From: Amycolatopsis echigonensis
GTDB lineage: Bacteria > Actinomycetota > Actinomycetes > Mycobacteriales > Pseudonocardiaceae
Length of the DNA stretch: 64,000 nt
Direction of reading: 5' to 3'
Assembly (NCBI RefSeq): GCF_014174495.1
Contig: NZ_JACJHR010000023.1
Span: 55,236-119,235, forward strand
The notes beneath the pieces were generated by a model. The model searched no databases. It saw only the letters and a program-made list of their open reading frames with translations, and had not been told where the DNA came from. Position 1 is the stretch's first letter. Each line of letters starts with the position of its first letter. A program made the translations under genes and the position numbers. Of this stretch, positions 55,694 through 64,000 are shown piece by piece.

Positions 55694-56323
55694 CTGGCCA
55701 GCCGCTTGGAACTGCCCACTCCGGTGAAGATCGTCGTGCTCGCCTCCGGGTCCGGCACGTTGCTCCAGGCTGTGCTCGACGCCGCCGGGCAGCCCGGGTT
55801 CCCGGCCACCGTCGTCGCGGTCGGAGCCGATCGCACCGGCATCGAGGCGCTTGCCCGAGCGGAACGGGCGGACGTGCCGTCGTTCACCGTGCGGGTCGCG
55901 GATCATCCGGACCGGGCCGCGTGGGACCGCGCGCTCGCCGAGGCGGTCGCGGCCTACCAGCCCGACCTCGTGGTGTCCGCGGGTTTCATGAAGATCCTCG
56001 GGCCGGAGTTCCTGTCGCGGTTCGCGGGCCGCGTGATCAACACCCACCCGGCGCTGCTGCCGTCGTTCCCCGGGATGCACGCGGTCGCCGACGCGCTGGC
56101 CGCCGGCGTGCGCGTCACCGGATCGACGGTGCATTTCGTCGACGCCGGGGTGGACACTGGGCCGGTCATCGCCCAGGAGGCGGTGCCGGTGGAGACCGAC
56201 GACACCGAAGACGTCCTGCACGAGCGGATCAAAGCCGTGGAACGCAGGCTGCTGGTTGAAACGATCGAGCGACTCGGCCGTGGTGGGTGCACCGTGGACG
56301 GACGAAAGGTGAGGTTTTCGTGA
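55694..56323 (+). CDS. purN: Phosphoribosylglycinamide formyltransferase 1
   Basis: Transfers a formyl group from 10-formyl-tetrahydrofolate to GAR in de novo purine synthesis. The 209-residue protein has the phosphate-binding [13 protein letters not shown] and the catalytic Asn116/His118 in [17 protein letters not shown]. The Asp of [13 protein letters not shown] is also present. No ATG or GTG fits the family N-terminus. A CTG at 55694 sits 6 nt after a perfect AAGGAG and gives a normal length, so CTG is proposed; a TTG at 55634 would add 20 unusual residues. Its stop overlaps purH by 4 nt (GTGA). Confidence 0.93.
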   Translation: MASRLELPTPVKIVVLASGSGTLLQAVLDAAGQPGFPATVVAVGADRTGIEALARAERADVPSFTVRVADHPDRAAWDRALAEAVAAYQPDLVVSAGFMKILGPEFLSRFAGRVINTHPALLPSFPGMHAVADALAAGVRVTGSTVHFVDAGVDTGPVIAQEAVPVETDDTEDVLHERIKAVERRLLVETIERLGRGGCTVDGRKVRFS

Positions 56324-57882
56324 GCACAGCACAGGGACGGCGCCCGGTCCGGCGCGCGCTGATCGGCGTCTCGGACAAGGCCGGCCTGCTCGAGCTCGCG
56401 ACCGGCCTGCACGCGGCCGGCGTGGAGATCGTGTCGACCGGCGGCACGGCGAAGGTCATCGCGAACGCCGGGGTTCCGGTCACGCCGGTCGAGCAGGTCA
56501 CCGGGTTCCCCGAGTCGTTCGACGGCCGGGTCAAGACGCTGCACCCGCGCGTGCACGCCGGTCTGCTCGCCGACCAGAGCAATGACGACCACGTCGCGCA
56601 GCTCAAGCAGCTCGACATCGCGGCGTTCGACCTGCTCGTGGTGAACCTGTACCCGTTCCAGGCGACTGTCGCGTCCGGCGCGAGCCCCGAGGACTGCGTC
56701 GAGAACATCGACATCGGCGGTCCCGCGATGGTGCGCGCGGCCGCGAAGAACCACGGCAGCGTCGCTGTCGTCGTGGACCCGGCGCGGTACGCGTGGGTGC
56801 TTGAGCAGGTCTCCGCGGGCGGCTTCGAACTCTCGGACCGCAAGCGGCTCGCTGCGCAGGCGTACGCGCACACGGCTGCGTACGACACGGCTGTCGCGTC
56901 GTGGTTCGCCAACGCGTACGCGCCTGCGGACGACAGCGGCTTCCCGGACTTCCTCGGCGCGACGTGGGACCGTGCGGACGTACTGCGCTACGGCGAGAAC
57001 CCGCACCAGAAGGCAGCGCTGTACCGAAGCGCGCAGCCGGGCCTCGCGCACGCGGAGCAGCTTCACGGCAAGGCGATGTCGTACAACAACTACGTCGACA
57101 CGGACGCCGCGCGTCGCGCCGCCTTCGACTTCTCCGAGCCGGCTGTCGCGATCATCAAGCACGCCAACCCGTGCGGGATCGCTGTCGGCACGGACATCGC
57201 CGAAGCGCACCGCAAGGCGCACGCCTGCGACCCGGTGTCCGCGTACGGCGGCGTGATCGCCACGAACCGGCCGGTGAGCGTCGTGGCGGCGGAGCAGATC
57301 GCCGAGGTGTTCACCGAGGTCGTGCTCGCCCCCGACTTCGAGCCGGAAGCGCTGGAGATCTTGCAGCGCAAGAAGAACGTGCGGCTGCTGAAGCTGCCCG
57401 CGCTCGAGAACGCGGCCCCGGTGGAGGTCCGGCCGATCTCCGGCGGCGTGCTCGTGCAGACAGCCGACGCGATCGACGCCCCCGGCGACGACCCGGCGAA
57501 CTGGACGCTGGCCACCGGCTCGCCCGCGGACGAGCAGACCCTGGCGGACCTGGAATTCGCGTGGCGGGCCCTGCGCGCGGTGAAGTCCAACGCGATCCTG
57601 CTGGCGCACGAGCAGGCGACCGTAGGCGTCGGCATGGGACAGGTCAACCGCGTCGACTCGTCGCGGCTGGCGGTCTCGCGGGCGGGCGACCGGGCGAAGG
57701 GCTCGGTCGGCGCGTCGGACGCGTTCTTCCCGTTCCCGGACGGGCTCCAGGTGCTGATCGAGGCCGGCGTGCGAGCTGTCGTGCAGCCCGGCGGGTCCAT
57801 CCGCGACGCCGAGGTGATCGCCGCCGCCGAGGCCGCCGGGATCACGCTGTACCTGACCGGGACGCGCCACTTCGCGCACTGA
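56320..57882 (+). CDS. purH: Bifunctional AICAR transformylase/IMP cyclohydrolase
   Basis: Carries out the last two steps of IMP synthesis. The 520-residue protein begins with the MGS-like IMP cyclohydrolase domain ([59 protein letters not shown]). The transformylase domain has Lys280/His281 in IIKHANPCG and a C-terminal [17 protein letters not shown] ending. GTG at 56320 overlaps the purN stop, so the two are translated together. The IMP made here feeds guaB/guaA in the same window. Confidence 0.97.
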   Translation: MSTAQGRRPVRRALIGVSDKAGLLELATGLHAAGVEIVSTGGTAKVIANAGVPVTPVEQVTGFPESFDGRVKTLHPRVHAGLLADQSNDDHVAQLKQLDIAAFDLLVVNLYPFQATVASGASPEDCVENIDIGGPAMVRAAAKNHGSVAVVVDPARYAWVLEQVSAGGFELSDRKRLAAQAYAHTAAYDTAVASWFANAYAPADDSGFPDFLGATWDRADVLRYGENPHQKAALYRSAQPGLAHAEQLHGKAMSYNNYVDTDAARRAAFDFSEPAVAIIKHANPCGIAVGTDIAEAHRKAHACDPVSAYGGVIATNRPVSVVAAEQIAEVFTEVVLAPDFEPEALEILQRKKNVRLLKLPALENAAPVEVRPISGGVLVQTADAIDAPGDDPANWTLATGSPADEQTLADLEFAWRALRAVKSNAILLAHEQATVGVGMGQVNRVDSSRLAVSRAGDRAKGSVGASDAFFPFPDGLQVLIEAGVRAVVQPGGSIRDAEVIAAAEAAGITLYLTGTRHFAH

Positions 57883-57894
57883 TTGTTGTGCTGG

Positions 57895-57927
57895 CCGGCC
57901 GGGACTTTCGGGTCCCGGCCGGTTTTT
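57895..57927 (+). terminator. Rho-independent terminator of purNH
   Basis: A perfect 11-bp GC stem (57895-57905 with 57912-57922), a 6-nt loop and five T residues. It also abuts the stop of the convergent GNAT gene. Confidence 0.93.
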
Positions 57928-58439
57928 CATCCCTCGCGCAGGATCGCGTAGACGACCTCGTCGCGGTAGCCGCCGTCGCGCCAGGTGACCTGGCACAGCA
58001 GGCCTTCGCGGTGGAAGCCGACCTTCTCCAGCGTGTGCTGCCCGGCGAGGTCCTCGCTGTCGACGAAGGCTTCGAGCCGGTGCGCGCGGGTGTGCCGGAA
58101 GAGCTGGTCGACGAGCAGTTGGTACGCCTTCGCGTCGGTGCCGTGGCCGTGATAGTCGGGCAGCAGCGCGACGCCGACCCGGAAGCACCCGCCGGCGGGC
58201 CCGCCCCGGTCGGCCGCCTCCCAGGTAGCCATCCCGGCGACGACCGAGTCGACAGTCACCGCGACCGCGCTTGATGCGGGGCTGAGGAACCCGTCCTCAG
58301 CGAACCGGCGTCGTGCCTGCGGTCCGGTGAACCTCGTCCACTGGAAAGTCCCGGCGCCGTCCGGGTCCGTGGAGAACCGGTCGAGTACGGGCAGGTCAGC
58401 TTCGGCGAAACCCCGCAGGGCGATGTGTCCTGTCTTCAT
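57927..58439 (-). CDS. GNAT acetyltransferase (RimJ/RimL type)
   Basis: Acetyltransferase of 170 residues. It has the RimL-like start (IALRGFAEADLPVLDRFSTDPDGAGTFQWTRF), a central VGVALLPDYHGHGTDAKAYQLLVDQLF (acetyl-CoA loop with H-G-H-G-T in place of Q/RxxGxG/A) and the ending RLEAFVDSEDLAGQHTLEKVGFHREGLLCQVTWRDGGYRDEVVYAIL. Target unknown; relatives acetylate N-termini or antibiotics. ATG at 58439 follows GGGAACCC. It diverges from the mutasome operon. Confidence 0.87.
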   Translation of the reverse strand: MKTGHIALRGFAEADLPVLDRFSTDPDGAGTFQWTRFTGPQARRRFAEDGFLSPASSAVAVTVDSVVAGMATWEAADRGGPAGGCFRVGVALLPDYHGHGTDAKAYQLLVDQLFRHTRAHRLEAFVDSEDLAGQHTLEKVGFHREGLLCQVTWRDGGYRDEVVYAILREG

Positions 58440-58546
58440 CAGGGTTCCCAGTGTAAAGAGCGGTTTTCCTGGTGTCCGGTGATCTTCCGGGTTCTTTCTC
58501 CGTTCGCGCTTGACAGCCGGGGAGGGGCGGGCGAGACTGGATGGTG

Positions 58547-58562
58547 TCGAACGGGTGTTCGA
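58547..58562. promoter_or_regulatory. LexA SOS box of the imuA'-imuB-dnaE2 operon
   Basis: TCGAAC-GGGT-GTTCGA is a full match to the actinobacterial LexA consensus TCGAAC-RNRY-GTTCGA. It lies about 180 nt upstream of the proposed imuA' start. The mutasome is a known LexA-controlled unit in mycobacteria. The remaining 58440-58738 gap shows no gene. Confidence 0.92.
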
Positions 58563-58738
58563 TTCTGTTCGGCGCAGCGGTGTGTTTTTGGGTGTGATTG
58601 TTGGGTGACCGTGCGGTTTCCGCACGGATGAGGATGCGGAACCGCCTTCCCCGCGGTGTCGGCGTCCGTCCCGGGCTTTGGTGTGACGACCTGGCCCGGG
58701 ACGGGCCGTCGGTCGATTCGGAGGAAGGGAGGAAACCG

Positions 58739-61168
58739 GTGACGACCGGAGCGGCTTCGGGGGCTGCTTCTTCGGGGATTGCTTCGGAGATCGCGGGAAA
58801 GGCTTCAGAGGCCGCGGGGGCGGTTTGTGAAGCCGGGGTGACCTTCGCGGACGGTTCGGGTGCGGCTGGTTCCGGAGCGGGTGGCGCTTCGGCTCTGGCT
58901 GGTTTTGCTGGAGCGGGAGGTGCTTCGGCCCTGGCCGGGGTGGCTTCGGGGACTGTGGCGGCGACCGGGTCTTCAGTCATGGCCGGGACGGCTTTGGGGG
59001 CTTCCCGGGCTAGGGAAGCTCGGGCTGCGTTCGGGGCGGCTTTGGGTGCGAGTGGCGCTTCGGCTTGGGCTGGGGAGGCTTCGGGTGCGAGTGGCGCTTT
59101 AGCCTTGGCCGAGGCAGTGTCTGGCGTGGGCGGTGCTTCGGCCTTGGCTGGAGTGGCGTCTGGCGCGGGCGGCGCTTTAGCCTTGGCTGAGGCGGCCGTG
59201 GGAGTTTCTGCGACGGGTGACGCTGTAGCTGCGGCCGGGGCGGCTTCTGGAGTGGGTCGCGCTGCGGCGGTGCCGGGAATAGGCGGCGTTTGGTCTCTGG
59301 CCGAGGCCGCTTCTGAGGCGAGTGGCTCTTCGGCCGTGCCCGGAAAACTGAGCGCTCCGGTTCTGCCCGCTGACCCTGCTGCGGCCGATCCCCTTGGCGC
59401 TGCGGGGATTGCGGCCCCGCTGAAGAAACCTGGCCGGTCGTCTCGGGAGGTCTTTTCCGCCGCGGAACCCCAGGCTTCCGCGCCCACGAGCGTGCCGGAG
59501 GCGCGGCCGGCACGCTCGTGGGAAGTACTGGTGCCGTGGTCGGCGATCGAAGCATTGGCGAAGGAACGGACGCCGGTCGCCGCGATGTCCTCGGGTTCGC
59601 CGAGGTTGACGTTCTCGGTGGGGGAGACCGGATCCCGTACCCGGCTGAGTTCTCTGGACACAGCGTTCGGACCATGGACGCCATCCAGTTCCAGCGGGGC
59701 TGCAGAAACCGCTTCGTCGACCGGGCTTCGTTTGCAGGCCCGGTCAGGCCCATCGGCAGAACCCGGTCGTAAGCCCCGTTCGTTTCCCGCCGGGACTGCG
59801 TTATCTGTTGGCCTGCACGGTGATTCACCGGCTCCGCTCCAGCCGGCGAGTCAGCCGGATTCACCAGCACGCCCGCAGCCTTTTGGCTCACCTGCTGACC
59901 ATGATTCGCCGTCTCGTTTATGTTCGTTTGCTCCAGCCGACTTGAGCCTGGAAACTTCGCCCGAGTCGCAGACCCGGTCAGGCTCATCGGCAGAACCCGG
60001 GAGTGAGCCTCGTTCGTTTCCCTCCGGGACCGTGTCATCTGCTGGCCCGCGCGGTGATTCACCGACTTCACTCAAACCGGCGAGCCAGCTTCGCTCGTTC
60101 ACTCCAGCCGACTCGAGCCCGGAAACTCCGCCCGCGCCCTCGACCCCGAGTGCGCCGCTGGCTGGCCTACACCCGCTAGTTGACTCGCCTGAGCCGACGA
60201 CTTCGGACGAGCCGCCCACCCGGCTTCGTCCGCCGATCCTGGCTGATTCGTCAAGGGATCCGGAAACTCCCTCCAATCCACCGTCTCCTCTGCGTCCGAA
60301 AACTCCTTCAGGCGCTGAACCGGATCCGGCAACTCAGCCCGAAACTCCGCTCACCCCTCCGACCCCACTGCACCCGACACCCTCACCCGACCCGGCAACC
60401 CCCGAACCCTCGAAACTCCGTCCTCCGACTCGGCTCCATCCCGCTGACCCATCCTCACCGGCGGATCCGGCACATCCGTTGGCCAAACTGACCGCCCTCC
60501 CCGGCGTCAGCACCGCCAGCACCGTCGCCGCGGAGCGGGCTTCCCGGGCCGACTGGGGGCAGGCCGCCGGGCGGATGCTTCCCGTCGCCCCGGCCCTGGC
60601 CGATCTCCTGCCCGGGGCTGGGTTGCGGCGCGGGAGCATCGTCGCGGTTCACCACTCCACCTCGCTGCTGTTCGCGTTGCTCGCGGAGGCGACCGTCGCC
60701 GGGGCGTGGGCGGCGGTGGTCGGGGCCCCGTCGCTGGGGATTGTCGCGGCGGCTGAGCATGGGGTCGCCGTTTCGCGGCTCGCATTGGTTCCTCAGCCGG
60801 GGGCCGAATACCAGGCAGTGATGGCCGCTTTGCTCGACGGCGTCGACCTCGTCGTCACCGAGCCTCGGTCAGTCCGGCCGGACGTCGCGCGCCGGCTCGC
60901 GGCGCGGGCTCGGCATCGCGGGGCGGTGCTGCTTTCGTTGGGGCACTGGCCTTCCGCGGACGTCGAACTGCACTGCACTCCAGGCGCTTGGACCGGGGTG
61001 CTCGAGCACGGCGCCGGACACCTCCGTTCCCGTCCGGTCGAAGTGCACGCCCGCGGACGCGGTGCAGCGGCCCGGCCCCGGTCGGCGCAGGTCCTTCTGC
61101 CCGGTCCGGACGGGCGGATTTCCCGCGGCGAGAAGCGCGTCGCAGCACGGGAAGAAGCAGTCGGGTGA
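58739..61168 (+). CDS. imuA': ImuA'-like mutasome protein with very long low-complexity N-terminus
   Basis: Open frame of 809 codons. The last 228 residues (from about 582: LAKLTALPGVSTASTVAAERASRADWGQAAGRMLPVAPALADLLPGAGLRRGSIVAV) are the RecA-like ImuA' protein, with a degenerate P-loop (VHHSTSLL), as expected for this non-ATPase partner of ImuB and DnaE2. The first 580 residues are first Gly/Ala/Ser-rich and then Pro/Ser/Thr-rich, with an internal repeat, unlike the roughly 200-residue mycobacterial protein. GTG 58739 has a strong GGAGGAAGGGAGG site, which argues that the extension is translated. The opposite strand of 58,400-59,660 is also open (Ala/Pro/Lys/Glu-rich). The C-terminal call is firm; the extension is provisional. 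Its stop overlaps imuB (GTGA). Confidence 0.75.
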   Translation: MTTGAASGAASSGIASEIAGKASEAAGAVCEAGVTFADGSGAAGSGAGGASALAGFAGAGGASALAGVASGTVAATGSSVMAGTALGASRAREARAAFGAALGASGASAWAGEASGASGALALAEAVSGVGGASALAGVASGAGGALALAEAAVGVSATGDAVAAAGAASGVGRAAAVPGIGGVWSLAEAASEASGSSAVPGKLSAPVLPADPAAADPLGAAGIAAPLKKPGRSSREVFSAAEPQASAPTSVPEARPARSWEVLVPWSAIEALAKERTPVAAMSSGSPRLTFSVGETGSRTRLSSLDTAFGPWTPSSSSGAAETASSTGLRLQARSGPSAEPGRKPRSFPAGTALSVGLHGDSPAPLQPASQPDSPARPQPFGSPADHDSPSRLCSFAPADLSLETSPESQTRSGSSAEPGSEPRSFPSGTVSSAGPRGDSPTSLKPASQLRSFTPADSSPETPPAPSTPSAPLAGLHPLVDSPEPTTSDEPPTRLRPPILADSSRDPETPSNPPSPLRPKTPSGAEPDPATQPETPLTPPTPLHPTPSPDPATPEPSKLRPPTRLHPADPSSPADPAHPLAKLTALPGVSTASTVAAERASRADWGQAAGRMLPVAPALADLLPGAGLRRGSIVAVHHSTSLLFALLAEATVAGAWAAVVGAPSLGIVAAAEHGVAVSRLALVPQPGAEYQAVMAALLDGVDLVVTEPRSVRPDVARRLAARARHRGAVLLSLGHWPSADVELHCTPGAWTGVLEHGAGHLRSRPVEVHARGRGAAARPRSAQVLLPGPDGRISRGEKRVAAREEAVG
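59735..60089 (+). repeat. In-frame internal repeat in the imuA' extension
   Basis: A stretch of about 122 nt beginning CAGRCCCGGTCAGG at 59735 recurs at 59969, 234 nt (78 codons) later. The encoded copies share SAEPGxxPRSFPxGT and GDSPxxLxPASQ. A further shared segment (CTCCAGCCGACTYGAGCCYG) follows each copy. Confidence 0.8.
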
Positions 61169-62805
61169 ACCGAAATGTCCACAAAGGACAGCAAGACCCG
61201 CGTCGCCATCCAGCGCGGATGCTGGTGCTGTGGTGTCCGGACTGGCCCGCGGTCGCTGCCGTCGCCGCGGCGGGGAGTGTGCTTACCCGGCCGGCGGCGG
61301 TGTTCCACGCGAACCGGGTCGTGGCGTGCACCGCGGTCGCGCGGGCGCGGAACATCCGGCGCGGCATGCGGCGGCGGGAAGCGGAATCCCAGTGCCCCGA
61401 CCTGGCGGTGTTCGGCGTTGACGAGGCGCGGGACGCGCGGTTGTTCGAGAACGTCGCGTCGGCGGTGGAGGAACTGGTCGTCGGGCTGGAAGTGGTGCGG
61501 CCAGGGCTGCTCGCGGTTCCCGTCGCGGGGGCGGCCGGGTATTTCGGCGGCGAACCGCGGCTGGCGGAGAAACTGGTGGACCAGGTGGCCGCGGCAGCCG
61601 GGGTCGAATGCCAGGTCGGCGTGGCGGAAGGGCTGTTCGCGGCGACCCTCGCCGCGCGGCAAGGCGCGCTGGTCGAGCCGGGGCGGAGTGCCGAATTTCT
61701 CGCCCCGTTGCCGGTGACCGAGCTGGACCAGCCGGATGCTGAGCGAGCGGATCTGGTCGACCTGCTCGTCCGGCTCGGATTGCGCACGCTCGGCGCCTTC
61801 GCCGAACTCGGCGAGCGGGACGTAGCCGCTCGGTTCGGGCGCACCGGCGTGCTCGCGCACCGGCTGGCCCGGGGCCTGTCCGACCGGCCGCCGTTGCGCC
61901 GCAGCCCGCCGCCGGAACTGTCGCTCGCCGAATCGTTCGATCCGGTGCTCGCCCGAGTGGATGTCGCCGCGTTCGTGGCCAAAAAACTCGGCGCGCGATT
62001 CCACGCCGCGCTCGCTGATCGCGGGCTCGCGTGCACTCGATTGGGTATATACGCGACCACCGAGAACGGCGAACAGCTCGGTCGCGTCTGGCGTTGTGCG
62101 GAACCACTGACGCCGCAAGGGGTTGCGGACCGGGTCCGGTGGCAGTTCGAGGGCTGGCTCAAGGCCGCGCCCGGCGAACGGCCCACGGCCGGGGTCGCGC
62201 GGTTGCGGCTCGAACCGGAAGAGACTGTCGAAGGGAGGTCATTGCAGCTGGGGCTGTGGCGGGGAAGCGATCCCGGCACTGGCCCAGGCGAGGACGAGGA
62301 ATTGGCTGCCGAACGGGCTGGCCGGGCGTTCGTGCGGGTGCAAGGCTTGCTCGGCCCGGAGGGCGTGGTCACGCCGTTGCTCGACGGCGGGCGTGATCCG
62401 GCGAGCCGGGTCCGGCTCATTCCGTGGGGCGATCCGCGGGAACCTGTCGGACCACCGGACGCCACGTGGCCTGCCCGGTTGCCCTCCCCGTCCCCGGCGA
62501 CGGTGCTGGAACAACCGTTGCCCGTCCAGGTCATCGACGACCAGGGGCGGCCGGTCGGCCTCACCGCGCGCAAACGGTTGACCGCGCCGCCGCACGGACT
62601 GTGCGTCGCGGGCGGGCCGCCGCGGCTGATCACCGGATGGGCCGGTCCATGGCTGGTCACGTCGGGCCGTCGTTCGACCGGACCACAGCAAGCCCGGCTG
62701 CAACTAGTGCTTGCGGCAGGGGAAAACGAGGCACCGGAGGCAGTGCTCGTCCTCTGCTCCGGAACGGAAAATCCGGTGTGGACAGTGGAGGGAAGTTATG
62801 ACTGA
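61165..62805 (+). CDS. imuB: ImuB, inactive Y-family polymerase-like mutasome adaptor
   Basis: Protein of 546 residues with the Y-family polymerase fold (MLVLWCPDWPAVAAV..., RRREAESQCPDLAVF, LGLRTLGAFAELGERDVAARFG). The active-site acidic pairs of true DNA polymerases are not evident, as in mycobacterial ImuB. A beta-clamp-binding motif QLGLWR is at residues 361-366, comparable to QLPLWG of M. tuberculosis ImuB. ImuB bridges ImuA', the sliding clamp and the error-prone polymerase DnaE2 during damage-induced mutagenesis. The start GTG overlaps the imuA' stop (GTGA). Confidence 0.93.
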   Translation: MNRNVHKGQQDPRRHPARMLVLWCPDWPAVAAVAAAGSVLTRPAAVFHANRVVACTAVARARNIRRGMRRREAESQCPDLAVFGVDEARDARLFENVASAVEELVVGLEVVRPGLLAVPVAGAAGYFGGEPRLAEKLVDQVAAAAGVECQVGVAEGLFAATLAARQGALVEPGRSAEFLAPLPVTELDQPDAERADLVDLLVRLGLRTLGAFAELGERDVAARFGRTGVLAHRLARGLSDRPPLRRSPPPELSLAESFDPVLARVDVAAFVAKKLGARFHAALADRGLACTRLGIYATTENGEQLGRVWRCAEPLTPQGVADRVRWQFEGWLKAAPGERPTAGVARLRLEPEETVEGRSLQLGLWRGSDPGTGPGEDEELAAERAGRAFVRVQGLLGPEGVVTPLLDGGRDPASRVRLIPWGDPREPVGPPDATWPARLPSPSPATVLEQPLPVQVIDDQGRPVGLTARKRLTAPPHGLCVAGGPPRLITGWAGPWLVTSGRRSTGPQQARLQLVLAAGENEAPEAVLVLCSGTENPVWTVEGSYD

Positions 62806-62995
62806 CGGACAAAGACTGCGAACGGGTCGGCAAACCGGAAAACCCGGTGAAGACAACGGAAGGAAACCACACCTGATGGACTACGACGTGCCGGTGCCCC
62901 GAGTCCCGGTCGAACCGCCGTGCCCGTTCGACCCGGTGCCGGTCGCGCTGCTGATCCCGGAACCCCGCCGGTCACCCGAGAACCGGATGGACTGA
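62798..62995 (+). CDS. Small Pro-rich ORF between imuB and dnaE2
   Basis: A 65-codon frame overlaps the imuB end by 8 nt and stops 2 nt before the dnaE2 start, so it fills the gap exactly. The product begins polar (MTDGQRLRTGRQTGKPGEDNG) and ends in a compact Pro/Val segment (MDYDVPVPRVPVEPPCPFDPVPVALLIPEP). An internal ATG at 62876 after GAAGG would give only that 39-residue part. No family recognised; it does not resemble the DUF6504 protein found at this place in some actinobacteria. It may be a leader for translational coupling to dnaE2. Confidence 0.5.
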   Translation: MTDGQRLRTGRQTGKPGEDNGRKPHLMDYDVPVPRVPVEPPCPFDPVPVALLIPEPRRSPENRMD

Positions 62996-62997
62996 CG

Positions 62998-64000
62998 ATG
63001 GGCTGGAACAACCCGCCGGTCCCGTGGAAGGACCTCGCGCGGGCGCTGTCGGGCGGGACGCCGCCCGGCGACCACGGCGACAGTCCCGCGTGGGGACGCA
63101 AACGCGAGGCGTACCGCCGCCCCGCCGACATCCCGCCGCCGCGCAGCGACCTGGAAGCCGGGCCGCGAGTGGCGTACGCCGAACTGCACTGCCACTCCAA
63201 CTTCAGTTTCCTCGACGGTGCCAGCCACCCCGAGGAACTGGTGGAGGAAGCCGCGCGGCTGCGGCTCGACGCGATCGCGCTCACCGACCACGACGGCATG
63301 TACGGCGTGGTCCGTTTCGCCGAAGCGGCCAAAGAACTAGGCGTCGCCACGGTATTCGGCACGGAGCTGAGCTTCGGGCTCTCCGGTCCGCAAAACGGCG
63401 TCGCCGACCCCGAAGGCGAACACCTCCTGCTGCTGGCCCGCGGCAGCGACGGCTACCGCAGCCTGTGCCGCGCGATCACCACCGGGCAGTTGCGGGGCCA
63501 CGCCGACGAAAAAGAGGAACGCGCCGAGAAAGGCCGTCCGATCTACGACTTGTCCGCCGTAGCGGAGGAAGTCGCGGGGCAATGCGCGGTGCTTACCGGC
63601 TGTCGCAAGGGATCCGTGCGGTCCGCATTGGTGCGCGAAGGCCCGGACGCCGCGTTCGCCGAACTGCGGAGGCTGGTCGATCTCTTCGGTCAAACCCAGG
63701 TCTATGTCGAATTGATCGACCACGGTCAGCCGCTCGACAGCACGCACAACGACCTGCTCGCCGAGATGGCCCGTGAACTCAAGCTGCCCACCGTCGCGAC
63801 GACTGCCGCGCACTACGCGCGTCCGGAACGCGGCCGGCTGGCTGACGCCCTCGCCGCCATCCGCGCCCGGCGCAGCATCGACGACCTCGAAGGCTGGCTT
63901 CCCGGGGACGCCGCCGCGTTCCTGCGCTCTGGCAACGAAATGGCGGAAGTCTTCCAGCGATACCCGGGCGCGGTGCAGCGGTCAGCATTGCTGGGCATGT
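62998..64000 (+). CDS. dnaE2: Error-prone DNA polymerase III alpha subunit DnaE2 (5' part)
   Basis: The first 334 codons are in the window. The N-terminal PHP domain starts with VAYAELHCHSNFSFLDGASHPEEL (His64, His66) and has LTDHDGMYGVVRFAEAA (Asp97, His98, Asp99). Further PHP blocks are EHLLLLARGSDGYRSLCRAIT and VLTGCRKGSVRSAL. The start MGWNNPPVPWKDLARALSGG is the typical DnaE2 beginning. With ImuA' and ImuB it makes the damage-induced mutasome. ATG at 62998 lies 2 nt after the small ORF. The gene runs off the end of the window. Confidence 0.95.
   Translation, partial: MGWNNPPVPWKDLARALSGGTPPGDHGDSPAWGRKREAYRRPADIPPPRSDLEAGPRVAYAELHCHSNFSFLDGASHPEELVEEAARLRLDAIALTDHDGMYGVVRFAEAAKELGVATVFGTELSFGLSGPQNGVADPEGEHLLLLARGSDGYRSLCRAITTGQLRGHADEKEERAEKGRPIYDLSAVAEEVAGQCAVLTGCRKGSVRSALVREGPDAAFAELRRLVDLFGQTQVYVELIDHGQPLDSTHNDLLAEMARELKLPTVATTAAHYARPERGRLADALAAIRARRSIDDLEGWLPGDAAAFLRSGNEMAEVFQRYPGAVQRSALLGM

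Noticed and set aside
58396..59661. 421-codon minus-strand Ala/Pro/Lys/Glu-rich frame opposite imuA'
   Set aside because: It overlaps the real GNAT gene in another frame and crosses the SOS box; its start lacks a ribosome site. Kept only as an open question under the ImuA' finding.

Overview
The window looks like chromosomal DNA of a high-GC actinomycete, most probably a member of the Pseudonocardiaceae such as Amycolatopsis. The reasons are strong G/C bias at third codon positions, frequent GTG starts with GTGA/ATGA overlaps, actinobacterial-only families (WhiB, BldM, SigD/RsdA, ImuA'/ImuB/DnaE2, the helicase UvrD1, PPE-like and DUF3558 proteins) and gene order shared with Mycobacterium and Streptomyces. 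No tRNA, rRNA, insertion sequence, phage or CRISPR array was seen.

Layout. Positions 1-26,200 follow the mycobacterial block Rv3418c-Rv3396c. It holds groES-groEL1 under a CIRCE element, whiB3/whiD, a Rv3415c-like gene, a bldM-like regulator, sigD with its anti-sigma factor, a Rv3412-like protein, guaB, guaB3, choD and guaA. Accessory genes are inserted between these: SDR/TetR pair, MerR, MFS exporter, a TetR-controlled flavoprotein, aldehyde dehydrogenase, rhomboid and DinB-fold proteins. Positions 26,200-41,000 are an envelope-signalling region: PspC proteins, a PspC-type sensor kinase with a LuxR response regulator, an inserted type VII-secretion-like block, an EamA/LysR pair, and a Ser/Thr kinase plus pseudokinase operon beside two anchored proteins with extracellular domains. 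Positions 41,000-58,000 follow the mycobacterial block Rv0948c-Rv0957: chorismate mutase, uvrD1, an M23 peptidase, sucCD, two membrane proteins, purN and purH. The end (58,500-64,000) is the LexA-controlled mutasome operon imuA'-imuB-dnaE2, cut by the window edge inside dnaE2.

How the genes fit together. Purine synthesis is well represented (guaB, guaB3, guaA, purN, purH). DNA repair appears three times: uvrD1, a small gene behind a 24-nt SOS palindrome, and the mutasome behind a perfect SOS box. Developmental or stress regulation clusters near the left end (whiB3, bldM, sigD/rsdA).

Items most worth a second look: the SOS-boxed small CxxC protein at 45,322-45,645 with a broken divergent ORF; the roughly 580-residue low-complexity extension on ImuA'; the pseudokinase encoded 17 nt after an intact kinase; three DnaA boxes in a convergent intergenic gap at 11.5 kb; a BldM-like regulator lacking its phosphoacceptor; a (CCGTG)n microsatellite at 44.75 kb; and a recurrent word resembling TCCACWGTGGAC that appears to override codon preference. 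All calls come from reading the sequence; no database search was run.
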